From: Terrirhizobium terrae
GTDB taxonomy: Bacteria; Pseudomonadota; Alphaproteobacteria; Rhizobiales; Rhizobiaceae
Reading direction: 5' to 3'
Assembly (NCBI RefSeq): GCF_030323265.1
Contig: NZ_CP104992.1
Location: 1,711,501 to 1,775,500 of the forward strand
DNA: 64,000 nucleotides
Of the stretch, positions 20,745 to 31,517 are shown piece by piece. Both the position numbers and the translations under genes were made by a program. The first letter of the stretch is position 1, and the number at the start of each line of letters is the position of its first letter. The notes under the pieces were generated by a model. The model saw only the letters and a list, made by a program, of their open reading frames with translations. It was not told where the DNA came from and ran no database searches.

Positions 20745-23525
20745 TTAAAGCGTACGCGTGATGTGTTCGACGCGGAAGCACTCGATCGTGTCTCCGGCGC
20801 GGATGTCTTCGTAGTTCTCGAAGGCCATGCCGCATTCCTGACCCATCGGCACTTCGGAGACTTCGTCCTTGAAGCGCTTGAGCGTCTTGAGCTTGCCTTC
20901 GTGGATGACGACGTTGTCGCGAACGAGACGTACGCCTGCACCACGTTCGACCTTGCCTTCGACGACACGGCAACCGGCAACCTTGCCGACCTTGGTGATG
21001 TTGAACACCTCCAGGATCTCGGCATTGCCGAGGAAGGTTTCGCGGCGTTCCGGCGACAGCAGGCCCGACATCGCCGCCTTCACGTCATCCACCAGATCGT
21101 AGATGATGTTGTAGTAGCGGATGTCGATGCCGTTGCGCTCGGCAACGGTACGAGCCTGTGCGTTGGCACGGACGTTGAAGCCGATGATCGCGGCGTCAGA
21201 TGCCTCGGCAAGCGAGATATCCGATTCCGTGATCGCGCCTGCACCCGAATGAACGATGCGGGCACGCACCTCGTCGGTGCCGAGCTTGTCGAGCGACGCG
21301 ATGATCGCTTCGACCGAACCCTGCACGTCACCCTTGATGACCAGCGGGAATTCCTTGAAGCCGGTATCCTGCAGCTTGCTCATCATCTGCTCAAGCGAAC
21401 CGCGCTGGCCGGACTGGCGTGCAACGGCCTTGTCGCGTGCCAGACGCTGGCGATATTCGGAAATCTCGCGGGCGCGGGCTTCGTTTTCGACGACGGCGAA
21501 GCGGTCACCCGCAGCCGGCGTGCCGGAAAGACCGAGGACCTCGACCGGGGTAGCCGGACCGGCTTCCTTGACGTGATCACCCTTGTCGGTGACGAGGGCG
21601 CGAACGCGGCCCCACTGGTCGCCGGCAACGATGATCTGACCCGGCTTCAGCGTACCCTTTTGAACGAGCACGGTCGCTACCGCACCGCGGCCACGGTCGA
21701 GCTGGGCTTCGATCACGGTACCTTCGGCGGTACGGGTCGGATCGGCCTTCAAGTCGAGGATTTCGGCCTGCAGCAGGACGGCTTCGAGCAGTTTGTCGAG
21801 GTTCGTCTTGTTCTTGGCCGACACTTCGACGTCGAGCACTTCACCGCCGAGCGATTCAACGAAGACTTCGTGCTGCAGAAGCTGCTGACGGACCTTGTCC
21901 GGCTTGGCTTCGTGCTTGTCGATCTTGTTGATCGCCACGATGATCGGAACACCGGCCGCCTTGGCGTGGTTGATCGATTCGATCGTCTGCGGCATCACGC
22001 TGTCGTCGGCCGCAACCACCAGGATCGCGATATCCGTCGCCTGCGCACCACGGGCACGCATGGCCGTGAAGGCGGCGTGGCCGGGGGTGTCGATGAAGGT
22101 GATCTTCTGGCCGTTCTGCTCGACCTGATAGGCACCGATATGCTGGGTAATGCCACCGGCTTCGCCAGAGACGACATTCGCCTGACGGATGGCGTCGAGC
22201 AGCGATGTCTTGCCGTGGTCGACGTGACCCATGATCGTGACGACCGGAGGACGGGATACCATTTCGCCGGCATCGTCGGCCTTGTCGAAGATGCCTTCTT
22301 CGACGTCGGATTCAGAGACGCGCTTGACGGTATGGCCGAATTCGGATGCGATGAGTTCTGCAAGGTCGGCGTCGATGACGTCGCCCGGCTTCATCATCTG
22401 GCCTTCCTTCATCAGGTACTTGATGACGTCGACGGCGCGTTCGGACATACGCTGCGACAGTTCCTGAATGGTGATGGTTTCCGGCAGGATGACTTCGCGG
22501 ATGACCTTTTCACGGGTTTCCTGAACCTGGCTGCGGCGGAACTTTTCCTGGCGACGGCGCATGGCGGCCATCGAGCGGCCACGGTTGTTACCGTCGTCGT
22601 CCGTGCTGGCAGCGGTGATCGTCAGCTTGCCCTGGCGGCGGCCCTCATCGCCCTTCGGGCGTGCCGGCGGCTTGGCAGGGGTGGGGGCGGCCACGCGGCC
22701 ACGGCCCGGCGCACCGGGACCACCACTGCGGGACGGTCCGCGATCGTCGTCATCGTCACCGCGACGGCCGCGAGCGGCACCCGGCTGTGCAGCAGGTGCT
22801 GCGGCGCCCGGACGGGGAGACTGCGGACGGGCATCCTGCGGGCGTCCAGCCGGAGCAGGCGCACGGTCGACGGTCCGCTCGGCGGCGGCCGGAGCGGCTT
22901 CTGCGACAACCGGTTCGGGTTCCGGCTCGGGAGCGGGCTCGGCGGCGCGGCGCGCGGCTTCTGCCGCTTCCTCGGCCTTGCGGCGCTCTTCTTCTGCCTG
23001 GCGGCGCGCTTCATCTTCGGCGCGCTGCTTGGCTTCGATCACGTCACGGGCCTGGGCTTCCATCAGCGCACGGCGACGGGCTTCCATTTCTCCTGCGGAG
23101 AGGTCGTGGAGCACGTTCGGACGCTGTGGCTGGCGGTTCTGCGGCGACTGCTGCGGACGCTGACCCTGCGGGGATCCCGGACGCTGGCCCTGCTGCGGAG
23201 CGGGGCGCTGGCCCTGCGGCGCAGGTTGGTGAACGCGCGGTTGTGGAGCTGCGGCCTGCGGGCGCGGCTGCTGCGGCGCTGCGGCTGGCTGGGCAGCCTC
23301 TACGGGGCGCGGAGCCGCCGGGGCGGCAGCTGCGGGCGTGGCAATCGGCGTAATCGGCTTTTCATCCTGGGGTCGCGTCGGGCGGCGCTTCACCGTCTCG
23401 ACGACGACCGCCTTGGTGCGGCCGCGACCCATGTCCTGGCGTACGGTACCCTGGGTCACGCCTGATGGTCTCAGGGAGAGGGTTTTCTTTACGCCCAGTG
23501 TCTTGTCGTCGTTATTATCGGTCAT
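20745..23525 (-). CDS. infB: translation initiation factor IF-2
   Basis: IF-2 is the GTPase that brings fMet-tRNA to the ribosome. The 926-residue protein starts KTLSLRP, the short conserved N-terminal motif of alphaproteobacterial IF-2, then has a long Pro/Ala/Gln/Arg-rich spacer and an Arg/Glu-rich helical part. The G domain holds GHVDHGKT (near residue 433), DTPGH and NKID, followed by domains II-IV; the protein ends [11 protein letters not shown]. The frame is fully open. It is last in the rimP-nusA-ylxR-infB operon, and a terminator follows. Confidence 0.97.
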   Translation of the reverse strand: MTDNNDDKTLGVKKTLSLRPSGVTQGTVRQDMGRGRTKAVVVETVKRRPTRPQDEKPITPIATPAAAAPAAPRPVEAAQPAAAPQQPRPQAAAPQPRVHQPAPQGQRPAPQQGQRPGSPQGQRPQQSPQNRQPQRPNVLHDLSAGEMEARRRALMEAQARDVIEAKQRAEDEARRQAEEERRKAEEAAEAARRAAEPAPEPEPEPVVAEAAPAAAERTVDRAPAPAGRPQDARPQSPRPGAAAPAAQPGAARGRRGDDDDDRGPSRSGGPGAPGRGRVAAPTPAKPPARPKGDEGRRQGKLTITAASTDDDGNNRGRSMAAMRRRQEKFRRSQVQETREKVIREVILPETITIQELSQRMSERAVDVIKYLMKEGQMMKPGDVIDADLAELIASEFGHTVKRVSESDVEEGIFDKADDAGEMVSRPPVVTIMGHVDHGKTSLLDAIRQANVVSGEAGGITQHIGAYQVEQNGQKITFIDTPGHAAFTAMRARGAQATDIAILVVAADDSVMPQTIESINHAKAAGVPIIVAINKIDKHEAKPDKVRQQLLQHEVFVESLGGEVLDVEVSAKNKTNLDKLLEAVLLQAEILDLKADPTRTAEGTVIEAQLDRGRGAVATVLVQKGTLKPGQIIVAGDQWGRVRALVTDKGDHVKEAGPATPVEVLGLSGTPAAGDRFAVVENEARAREISEYRQRLARDKAVARQSGQRGSLEQMMSKLQDTGFKEFPLVIKGDVQGSVEAIIASLDKLGTDEVRARIVHSGAGAITESDISLAEASDAAIIGFNVRANAQARTVAERNGIDIRYYNIIYDLVDDVKAAMSGLLSPERRETFLGNAEILEVFNITKVGKVAGCRVVEGKVERGAGVRLVRDNVVIHEGKLKTLKRFKDEVSEVPMGQECGMAFENYEDIRAGDTIECFRVEHITRTL

Positions 23526-23625
23526 TCCGTTCCTGTTCCTTCGTACAGGAACAGATGGAAGCCATCAGAACCTGTCGTTCACTACGTACAAATCGATCTG
23601 CGTCCGGCTAGAGCCGGTGACCGCG

Positions 23626-24318
23626 TCATTGTTTCGGCATGTCAGCGACACCCTTTGTCTGGGACAGACCGCCCTTGCGGTACTGTTCAAGTAGGTTTGC
23701 GCGCTTCACTACACCCTCACCCGCCTGCCCTGCAAGCGCGCAAGCATGGATAAAAGCATTCTCGCCCATCACTTCGTCCAATTCTGCCCCCGTGAGGAGC
23801 AAAAAGGCCGGAATGTCTTCTTCGAGCTCGTTGCCGAGCTTCCAGGCCTTGCGGGCCTGGTCTATCTTTCTCACGCTGTCCGCTGCAGCGTCCGAGGCAT
23901 GGAAGACGCCGATGGCGGCTCCCGACCGGACGGCTGCATCCACTTTCATCGCGCCCGACACGAACTGGCCCGCTTTACGCGCCATGTTCATCATGCCGGC
24001 GAGATCTGCCACCAGCAGGCGGTCGACGAGAGCGCCGAGATCATCTGCCGGTTTCGTCTCGCTTTTGAAGGCGCGCGAAAACAGCTTCTTCTTGACCGCC
24101 CGGTCGACGAGTTCTCGCTCGGCGCGTATCCAGCATCCCCTTCCGGGAAGCTGCCGCTTCAAATCCGGTGCCACGCTCCCATCGGGAGCGCGGACGAACC
24201 GGATCAGCGCCTCGGGGCTGGTCGCCTCGCGGGTGACGATGCAGGTGCGGTCGTTCACGACAAAATCGTCCGGCCACTGATCATCTGCATCATCCACCTG
24301 GTTGCCGTCCGCGATCAT
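23626..24318 (-). CDS. YlxR-type RNA-binding protein (DUF448 plus L7Ae-like domain)
   Basis: A 230-residue two-domain protein of the nusA-infB operon. The N-terminal YlxR/DUF448 part contains [20 protein letters not shown] and the GRGCWI motif (family GRGAYV/W). The C-terminal half ([22 protein letters not shown]) resembles the L7Ae/Gadd45 fold used for kink-turn RNA. The ATG overlaps the nusA stop (ATGA). It probably binds RNA in transcription or ribosome assembly; the exact role is unsettled. Confidence 0.88.
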   Translation of the reverse strand: MIADGNQVDDADDQWPDDFVVNDRTCIVTREATSPEALIRFVRAPDGSVAPDLKRQLPGRGCWIRAERELVDRAVKKKLFSRAFKSETKPADDLGALVDRLLVADLAGMMNMARKAGQFVSGAMKVDAAVRSGAAIGVFHASDAAADSVRKIDQARKAWKLGNELEEDIPAFLLLTGAELDEVMGENAFIHACALAGQAGEGVVKRANLLEQYRKGGLSQTKGVADMPKQ

Positions 24319-25923
24319 TCCTGATCGGCGGCGACGGCCTCCTCTTCGGCCTCAGCCTGTTCCTTCGCGAGGTCTTCCTCAGTGATCCAGCCTGCCAGCA
24401 GGCGGGCCTGAACGATCATGTTCTCGGCTTCGACGCGGGAAACGTCGAACTTCGAGAACGTGCCCTCGAACTTCTTGGTCTCGCCGTCCTTGCGCTCCGA
24501 CCAGCCGACGAGATCGTCGGCTGCGCAGCCGGCGAAGTCTTCGACCGTCTTGATGCCTTCTTCGCCGAGCGCGACCAGCATCTGGGCGGTCAGGCCGTCG
24601 ATCTGCTTCAGCTCGTCCTGAACGCCGAGCTCGATGCGCTTGGCGTCGTTCTCGGCTTCGATCCGCTCCAGGTATTCGCGGGCGCGTGTCTGGATCTCGT
24701 TGGCCGTATCTTCGTCGAAGCCCTCGATCGAGGAGATTTCGTCGAGATCGGTATAGGCGAGTTCCTCAACCTGGGCGAAGCCTTCCGAGGCAAGCACCTG
24801 GCCGATCATCTCGTCGACGTCGAGCGCTTCCATGAACAGGTTGGTGCGCTCGTTGAATTCCTTCTGACGGCGTTCCGACTCTTCGGCTTCCGTCATGATG
24901 TCGATATCCCAGCCGGTCAGCTGCGAAGCGAGGCGAACGTTCTGACCGCGGCGGCCGATGGCGAGCGAAAGCTGCTCGTCCGGAACCACGACTTCGATGC
25001 GTTCCGCGTCTTCGTCGAGAACGACCTTGGCGACTTCAGCCGGCTGCAGGGCGTTGACGATGAACGATGCCGGATCTTGGCTCCACGGAATGATGTCGAT
25101 CTTTTCGCCCTGAAGCTCGCCGACAACCGCCTGAACGCGCGAACCACGCATACCGACGCAGGCACCGACCGGATCGATCGACGAGATCGTTCGAGATGAC
25201 GGCGATCTTGGCGCGCGAACCCGGGTCACGGGCAACCGACTTGATCTGGATGATGCCGTCGTAGATTTCCGGAACTTCCATGGTGAACAGCTTCACCATG
25301 AACTGCGGATGGGTACGCGACAGGAAGATTTGCGGGCCGCGCTGTTCGCGACGGACATCATATACGTATGCACGGACGCGATCGCCATAGCGCATGTTCT
25401 CGCGCGGGATCATTTCGTCGCGACGGATGATGCCTTCGCCACGGCCAAGGTCGACGATGACGTTGCCGTATTCGACGCGCTTGACGGTACCGTTGACGAT
25501 TTCGCCGACGCGGTCCTTGAATTCGTCGAACTGGCGGTCACGCTCGGCTTCGCGCACCTTCTGCACGATGACCTGCTTGGCGGACTGGGCGGCGATACGA
25601 CCGAAATCCATCGGCGGCAACGGATCGGCTATGAAGTCACCGATCTTGGCGTCGACATTGCGGTCGCGGGCAAGAGCCAGCGGGATCTGCGTGCCGTAAT
25701 CCTCGGCATGCTCGACGACTTCCAGAAGACGCTGCAGGCGGATTTCGCCGGTCTTGGAATTGATGTCGGCGCGGATGTTGGTTTCCGAGCCGTAGCGCGA
25801 GCGGGCGGCCTTCTGGATGGCGTCGGCCATCGCAGCCAGCACGATCTCGCGGTCGATGACCTTTTCGCGGGCTACAGCATCTGCGATCTGCAGAAGTTCA
25901 AGCCGGTTTGCGCTCACTGCCAT
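24315..25923 (-). CDS. nusA: transcription termination/antitermination factor NusA, frameshifted
   Basis: NusA binds RNA polymerase and controls pausing, termination and antitermination. The order is N-terminal domain (residues 1-130), S1 domain, two KH domains ([33 protein letters not shown]), and C-terminal acidic helix-hairpin repeats ([34 protein letters not shown]). The frame breaks in the first KH domain. After AVISND the coding strand reads GATCTCG where GAYTCG is expected, a one-base insertion within a GANTC site (25183-25188). Repaired, the protein is about 536 residues. As the gene is essential in well-studied bacteria, an error is far likelier than a mutation. Confidence 0.95.
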
Positions 25924-25986
25924 TGTCGTAGGTCTCCGTCATTCGCATGATTGCGAGGGGTGCGTCTCGGCACCGGGTTTGTCTTG

Positions 25987-26580
25987 TTACTCTTCGGTTT
26001 CGTCTTCGTCGTTCTGGTTCGCGGCCTGCTGCTTGGCCATCTTGTCGGCCTTCAGCGCGTCGCGGATCAGATCGTCGGTCAGGATCAGCTTGCCCTCGGA
26101 AAGCGCCGAGAACGGGATCGTCACGCGCGGTTCCTCGCCATAGGCGACCTGATCGCGCTCGAGGGTGAAACCTTCTTCGTTGACGTCGGCGATCTTGCCG
26201 CGGAACCGCTTGCGGTTGTCGATCATGATCGACGTCTCGCATTTTACCAGATGGCCGGTCCAGCGGGCAAAATCCGACTTGCGCACCATAGGCCGGTCGA
26301 TGCCGGGCGACGACACTTCGAGATGATACTCGCGATCGATCGGATCTTCCACATCAAGAACCGGTGAGATGGCGACCGACACGGCCTCGCAGCCTTCGAC
26401 ATCCATCGTGCCGTCGTTGCGCTCGGCCATGATCTGCAGGGTCATGCCGTTCTGGTTCAGCATGCGTACACGGACCAGCCGGTAGTCCATTGCGGTCAAT
26501 ACCGGCTCGATGATCTCGGCGATCCTCAGGTCGAGTCCAGTCTCGACGATGAGACGCGGCTCGTGGTCTGTCTGCTGCAT
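25987..26580 (-). CDS. rimP: ribosome maturation factor RimP
   Basis: RimP helps assemble the 30S subunit. The 197-residue protein has the two-domain layout: N-terminal alpha/beta domain ([48 protein letters not shown]) and a C-terminal SH3-like domain with [13 protein letters not shown], then an acidic tail. It heads the leftward operon, 63 bp before nusA. Confidence 0.95.
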   Translation of the reverse strand: MQQTDHEPRLIVETGLDLRIAEIIEPVLTAMDYRLVRVRMLNQNGMTLQIMAERNDGTMDVEGCEAVSVAISPVLDVEDPIDREYHLEVSSPGIDRPMVRKSDFARWTGHLVKCETSIMIDNRKRFRGKIADVNEEGFTLERDQVAYGEEPRVTIPFSALSEGKLILTDDLIRDALKADKMAKQQAANQNDEDETEE

Positions 26581-26815
26581 AAGCTCTCCGGTTCATTTCC
26601 CGCCAAAGGGCGCGGGATGAAGCGATCGCCTAACAAAAAAGAGCGGGTCCGGGAGGGCCCACTCTTCATCGGACGATCAAGAATATGGGCTCCATATACG
26701 CCCTCGGACCTGCAATTGCAAGACTGGACCATTTCTGCCCCATCTGCGCTGGATTTACCCATCCCGGGGTCTATAACCGATCGGGAAGACAAGAATAAGA
26801 AACGAGGGAGAGATC

Positions 26816-28442
26816 GTGCCGGAAAGAATAGCAACACTCGCGCCGTTCAAGAACGAGACCTTCCGCACGATATGGATCGCGAGCCTTGCATCGAATTTCG
26901 GCGGCCTCATCCAGGCCGTCGGCGCCGCCTGGATGATGACCTCGATCTCGAGCTCCCAGGACATGGTGGCCCTGGTCCAGGCGTCGACCGCGCTGCCGAT
27001 CATGCTGTTCTCTCTGATCGCCGGCGCGCTCGCCGACAATTTCAACCGCCGCAGCCTGATGCTCGCTGCCCAGGCCTTCATGCTGGTCGTCTCGATCACG
27101 CTGACGGTCTTTGCCTATCTGGGCCTGCTGACGCCCTGGCTGCTTCTGCTTTTCACCTTTCTGATCGGCTGTGGTGTGGCGCTCAACAACCCGTCCTGGC
27201 AGGCCTCGGTCGGCGATATCGTCTCTCGCGAGATGCTGCCGCAGGCGGTGACGCTGAACAGCGTCGGCTTCAACATCACCCGAAGCGTCGGCCCGGCCAT
27301 TGGTGGCGCGATCGTCGCTGCTGCCGGAGCGGCTGCCGCCTTTGCCGTCAATGCCGCAAGCTATGTGGCTCTCATGTACGCGCTCCTGCGCTGGAAGCCG
27401 GAGCGCCGGGACGACACCCTGCCGCGTGAAACCCTGCTCAGAGCGCTCTCCGCCGGCCTCGGCTATGTCTCCATGTCGCCGAATATTCTGAACGTGCTCT
27501 GTCGCGGCCTGCTTTTCGGCCTGTCGGCAAGTGCGATCCTTGCGTTGCTGCCGATCGTGGCACGCGATCTCGTCGTCGGCGGGCCGCTGACCTATGGTGT
27601 CATGCTCGGAGCCTTCGGGATCGGAGCAGTCGGCGGGGCGATGGCCAATGCCAGGCTGCGCGAGGCATTGTCGAGCGAAGGGGTGGTGCGGCTCTCCTTC
27701 ATCGGCTTTGCGGCAAGCGCTGCCGTGATCGCACTCAGCCGCGACACGGCGCTGACCGCCCTCGTTCTTCTCATCCCGGGTGCCTGTTGGGTTCTGGCGC
27801 TTTCACTGTTCAATACGACAGTACAGCTTTCCGCGCCTCGCTGGGTCGTCGGGCGCGCTCTGTCCTTCTACCAGACGGCGGTCTTCGGCGGCATCGCCGT
27901 CGGCAGCTGGATCTGGGGCGTAGCGGCCGAGACATTCGGCGTTTCTGTCTCCTCAGTCTTGCAAGCCTCGCGATGCTCGTCGGCGCTGCCGCCGGCCTTC
28001 GCGCGCCGCTGCCGCAATTCGCCGATGTGGATCTCAGCCCCTCAACCGCTTCAACGAGCCTATGTTGCGTTTGGATCTCCAGCCGCGAAGCGGACCGATC
28101 GTGCTGCAGATCGACTACGAGATCGGCGAGGCGGATATTCCCGAATTCCTGGCGCTGATGTCCCGTCGTCGCCGGGTGAGGATCCGCGACGGCGCCCGCC
28201 AATGGGCTTTGATGCGCGATTTAGAACATCCCGATATCTGGACTGAGAGTTACCACACCGCCACCTGGGCCGATTACGTCCGGCATAACCGGCGGCGTCT
28301 ACAGATCGATGCCGAGATCTGGGACGCGATCCGCAAGCTTCATAGGGGCGAGGAGGGGCCGCGTGTTCACCGCATGATCGAACGCCAGACGATTCCTCCA
28401 AAGAGCGACATCTTTCACAAGCATCATGTGGATCTGCATTGA
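26816..28442 (+). CDS. MFS exporter (EntS/MFS_3 type) with C-terminal soluble domain, frameshifted twice
   Basis: A membrane efflux protein of the major facilitator superfamily, about 540 residues when repaired. Some 11-12 membrane segments run to WIWGVAAETFGVSVS; the loop DNFNRRSLM matches the family D-R-R/K pattern. The last 125 residues are soluble (IDYEIGEADIPEFLALMSRRRR through HTATWADYVRHN) and resemble the ferredoxin-like antibiotic monooxygenase (ABM) fold. The frame changes at 27951 and at 28038-28041; each is mended by one extra C. The GTG start follows GAGGGAGAG. The substrate is unknown; relatives export siderophores or drugs. Confidence 0.82.
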
Positions 28443-28480
28443 GGGTGGGTGACGTGAAAGCTCTCTCTTGTAATTTCTGA

Positions 28481-28611
28481 CACTTAGCTGCGCTAAGATG
28501 TCGAAATTGCTTTCTCTCCGCAAGGGGAGAGATGGGCGTGCCGCTAGCTCGGCGCCTTACCTCCCCTTGGCGGGGAGGAGGAAAATCAGCATCTCAGCTG
28601 AAAGCTAAGTG
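28481..28611. repeat. mosaic palindromic repeat with 9-bp inverted ends
   Basis: CACTTAGCT (28481-28489) and AGCTAAGTG (28603-28611) are perfect inverted ends of a 131-bp element. Inside are two smaller palindromes, CTCTCC-GCAA-GGGGAGAG and CTCCCC-TTGGC-GGGGAG. It resembles the mosaic intergenic repeats of Rhizobiaceae. No gene is seen in this 211-bp gap. Confidence 0.65.
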
Positions 28612-28653
28612 CTGGATTTTTCAGGTGAGGGGGTATCTCGGGTGCCGCAAACC

Positions 28654-29922
28654 CTACCGCAGCTTCGCCTTCAACGAAGCATCCGGATAACATGTCGGCG
28701 AAATCCCGGCCTTCGCCTGCCAGTCGCCGAGTGAGCGGCGGGTCTTGAAGCCCGGCAACCCGTCGACATTGCCGACATCGTAGCCTTTCGCCACCAGAGC
28801 CTTCTGCATGGCAAGTACGTCGGAGCGCAGCATTTTGCCGACATCGCCCCACTTTGCCTGAAACGGGCCTGCCCCATAGGCGATGCGGTCGGCGAGATTG
28901 CCGATGAACAGCGCGTAGAGGTCGGAATTGTTATATTCCTTGAGCACGTAGAAATTCGGCGTGACGATGAATTCCGGCCCGTTGCGTCCGGCGGGAAGCA
29001 GCATCATGCCATCGGCCCTCAGTTCCGAAGACGGAAAATCCTTGCCGGAAATGCGCGTGATGCCCGTCGATGCCCAGGCGGAAATCGGCTTGGCGAGATC
29101 CGGCCCTTCCTGGGCGCAGCTGACGTTGGCGGGAATCGATGCTTCGAAGCCCCAATCGCGGCCGCGCTGCCAACCTTCCTTCTGAAGATAGTGGGCGATG
29201 GACGCGAGCAGAATCCGGCACGGAATTCCAGATGTCCGGATGCCCGTCCTTGTCGAAGTCGACGGCATATTTGAGATAGCTCGTCGGCATGAATTGCGGC
29301 TGGCCGAGCGCGCCGGCCCAGGAGCCTTTCATCGCCGAAGCGCTGACATCGCCGCGCTCGATCATGGTGAGCGCCGCGATCAGCTCCTCACGGAACATCG
29401 GCTTGCGGGTCGACATGAAGGCCTTGGTCGCCAGCACTTCGATCGCGGAATAAGGCAGCCGCGCCTTGCCGAAGCCGGATTCTCGGCCCCAGATGGCGAC
29501 GATGATTTCGCCCGGCACGCCATAGGCCGCCTCGATGCGCTTCAGCGTTGCGGCATGGGTGGAAGCGAGACCGCGGCCGGTGGCGGCAAGGCCCTGCAGC
29601 CGCTTCTCGGAAAAATAGGCGCCGGGGAGGAGAATTCCGCCTGGCTCTGGTCCTGCTGCTTCGGCGGCTTGGAACCCGGCGGCACAAGATCAGGCAGGTC
29701 CCAGTTCAGCGTCACACCCTTGAAGGCAGCGTCGATCGTGCGGGCCGAGACACCCGCCTTGCGGGCTTCCGCAGAAAGATCGCTGGCGATCCACCGCTGG
29801 AACTGCCGCTCGACGTCCGGCTTGTTCTGGGCGAGTGCGGGGATGGGGAGGAGGGCGAGGAGTACAGCGAACAGGACTTTTGCTGTTTGCGCAGGCAAGC
29901 CCCCATCTGCCCTGCCGGGCAT
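28654..29922 (-). CDS. membrane-bound/exported lytic murein transglycosylase, frameshifted twice
   Basis: A periplasmic enzyme that cleaves peptidoglycan to anhydro-muropeptides (MltB/SltB family 3, TIGR02283 type). Signal peptide AKVLFAVLLALLPIPALAQ, then SLT domain with the catalytic Glu in VAIWGRESGFGK and the family motif GALGQPQFMPTSYL, and a C-terminal peptidoglycan-binding domain (MLRSDVLAMQKALVAKGYDVGNVDGLPGFKTRRSL). Frames break at about 29630 (one C missing from a C run) and at 29211-29216 (one base too many beside a GAATC). Starts are unclear: ATG 29922 lies inside a RIME-like repeat and TTG 29898 is just before the signal peptide. Repaired length is about 415-420 residues. Confidence 0.85.
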
Positions 29923-29951
29923 CTCCCCCACAGGTGGGGAGATCACAAGTG
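29901..29951 (+). repeat. RIME-type palindromic repeat, copy A
   Basis: The core CCCTGCCGGGCATCTCCCCCAC followed by GTGGGGAGAT matches copies at about 30024 (inverted) and 32799. It overlaps the start region of the lytic transglycosylase gene and carries its ATG candidate. Confidence 0.7.
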
Positions 29952-30023
29952 GCCGAACCTTCGTCCTCCAAGATCCCTTATCATTGGCAGACACGCTGCA
30001 TTGGATCGGTGAGCCCGCGCCCA

Positions 30024-30071
30024 GCTGATCTCCCTCCTTGTGGGGGAGATGGCCGGCAGGCCAGAGGGGGT
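30024..30071 (-). repeat. RIME-type palindromic repeat, copy B (inverted)
   Basis: On this strand the core appears as GGGGGAGATGGCCGGCAGG then CCAGAGGGGG, the reverse complement of copies A and C. With copy A it flanks 72 bp between the transglycosylase and recR. Confidence 0.75.
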
Positions 30072-30099
30072 GAACTTGCGCATCCGTTGCCTCCTGAGA

Positions 30100-30705
30100 T
30101 CAGATCGCCGTCCGCGCTCGCAGCGCCGCCGTTAGCGTGCCCTCGTCGAGATAATCGAGTTCGCCGCCTACCGGCACGCCATGGGCGAGGCGGGTGATCT
30201 TGACGTCGAAATCGGAGAGCTGGTCGGTGATGTAATGGGCCGTGGTCTGGCCCTCGACGGTGGCGTTGACTGCGATGATGATTTCCTTGACGGTCCCCTC
30301 GTTCACCCGGTCGATCAGCGAGCGGATGTTGAGGTCGTCCGGTCCGACGCCATCGAGCGGCGACAGCGTGCCGCCGAGAACGTGATAGGCGGCGTTCATC
30401 GCGCCGGCACGCTCCAGCGCCCAGAGGTCGGAAACATCCTCGCAGATGATCAGCATGGAATGGTCGCGGCGGATATCGGTACAGACGGTGCAGGGATCGG
30501 ACGTATCGACATTGCCGCAGCGCGAGCAGATCTTCACCTTGTCATAGGCCTCGCCCATCGCATGCGACAGCGGGCCGAGCAGCTGATCCTTCTTCTTGAT
30601 CAGATGCAGTGCCGCCCGCCGCGCGGATCGCGGCCCGAGGCCCGGGACCTTTGCCAGGAGCTGGATGAGTTTTTCGATTTCGGGGCCGGTGACTCGCTTT
30701 GCCAT
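30100..30705 (-). CDS. recR: recombination protein RecR
   Basis: RecR works with RecF and RecO to load RecA at gaps. The 201-residue protein has the helix-hairpin-helix [15 protein letters not shown], the zinc motif [16 protein letters not shown] (four Cys), and the Toprim domain with [12 protein letters not shown] and [12 protein letters not shown]. In the chromosome the usual partners dnaX and ybaB lie 2.3-5 kb to the right on the same strand, separated here by the MOSC, PagL and LysE genes. recF is also in this window. Confidence 0.96.
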   Translation of the reverse strand: MAKRVTGPEIEKLIQLLAKVPGLGPRSARRAALHLIKKKDQLLGPLSHAMGEAYDKVKICSRCGNVDTSDPCTVCTDIRRDHSMLIICEDVSDLWALERAGAMNAAYHVLGGTLSPLDGVGPDDLNIRSLIDRVNEGTVKEIIIAVNATVEGQTTAHYITDQLSDFDVKITRLAHGVPVGGELDYLDEGTLTAALRARTAI

Positions 30706-30761
30706 GTTCTCCCTTTAGCCCATATGTCGGGCAAACGGAAACGCCGCAGGACACTTGGCCG

Positions 30762-31391
30762 ATGAAACTTCTCGCGATCTGCACGGGCAGCCCGGAACGC
30801 CTGCCGGGCAAGGGTTTTAAGACCGGCATCTATAAGACGTCGGTCAATGCCGGCATGATGATCGACGAGCTCGGCCTTGTCGGCGATGCTGTCTGCAACA
30901 AAAAACACCATGGCGGACCCGACCAGGCAATCCTGCTCGAAGGCGCGCTGACACTGGATTGGTGGGCTGCCGAGCTAGCTCGCGACGTTCCTTTCGGCAC
31001 CTTCGGCGAAAACCTCGTGATCGACGGGCTCGACAACCGGGATGTCGCGGTGGGCGACCGCTTTCACATCGGCGAGGTGATCCTGGAGGCGACCTGTCCG
31101 CGGTCGCCTTGCAATACGCTCGCGACCCGTATGGACGACCGGCAATTCGCCAAGCGCTTTCTCAGGGCCGCGCGTCCTGGCATCTATTGCCGGGTCATTC
31201 GGCAGGGGATGGTTTCGCCGGGGGATCCCGTCGACCACGAGCCCTATGCCGGTGAACGCCTCCTGCTTCCCGAACTTTTGTCGACGCTGGAGCGAAGACC
31301 GTCCGATCGCGAAAGGGCTCGCTTTCTCGCTGCGCCGATCGCGACGCGTTGGCGGGCGAACTTCGAAGGGGTCACGCAACCGGAGCGCTAA
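30762..31391 (+). CDS. MOSC domain protein (YiiM-like)
   Basis: A soluble 209-residue protein of the MOSC superfamily, related to YiiM, which handles molybdenum-cofactor-linked reduction of N-hydroxylated compounds. Visible motifs are the substrate loop KKHHGGPDQAILL, FGENLVIDGL, VGDRFHIG and the conserved Cys in ATCPRSPCNTLA. ATG 30762 is the conserved start (MKLLAICTGSPERLP); the open frame runs 63 bp further up into the recR promoter side. It is divergent from recR. Confidence 0.88.
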   Translation: MKLLAICTGSPERLPGKGFKTGIYKTSVNAGMMIDELGLVGDAVCNKKHHGGPDQAILLEGALTLDWWAAELARDVPFGTFGENLVIDGLDNRDVAVGDRFHIGEVILEATCPRSPCNTLATRMDDRQFAKRFLRAARPGIYCRVIRQGMVSPGDPVDHEPYAGERLLLPELLSTLERRPSDRERARFLAAPIATRWRANFEGVTQPER

Positions 31392-31517
31392 AGCGTGACG
31401 TAGGCGGCACATATAGGTCTAAAAAGGAAATCGTAACGAAAGCGTGAGACTTGATGATATTGTCTGTTCTCGATCAGGCCATATACCGCATAGCGTGATG
31501 TGGAGACGGAGTATTTG

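Noticed and set aside
20674..20973. N-terminal extension of kduD to 20973
   Set aside because: The extension reads through the infB terminator and infB coding sequence; ATG 20673 has a proper ribosome site and the family N-terminus.
20637..23465. A 942-codon frame opposite infB
   Set aside because: It is a shadow of infB (repeated Asp/Arg/His stretches from reverse codons) with no ribosome binding site or recognisable domain.
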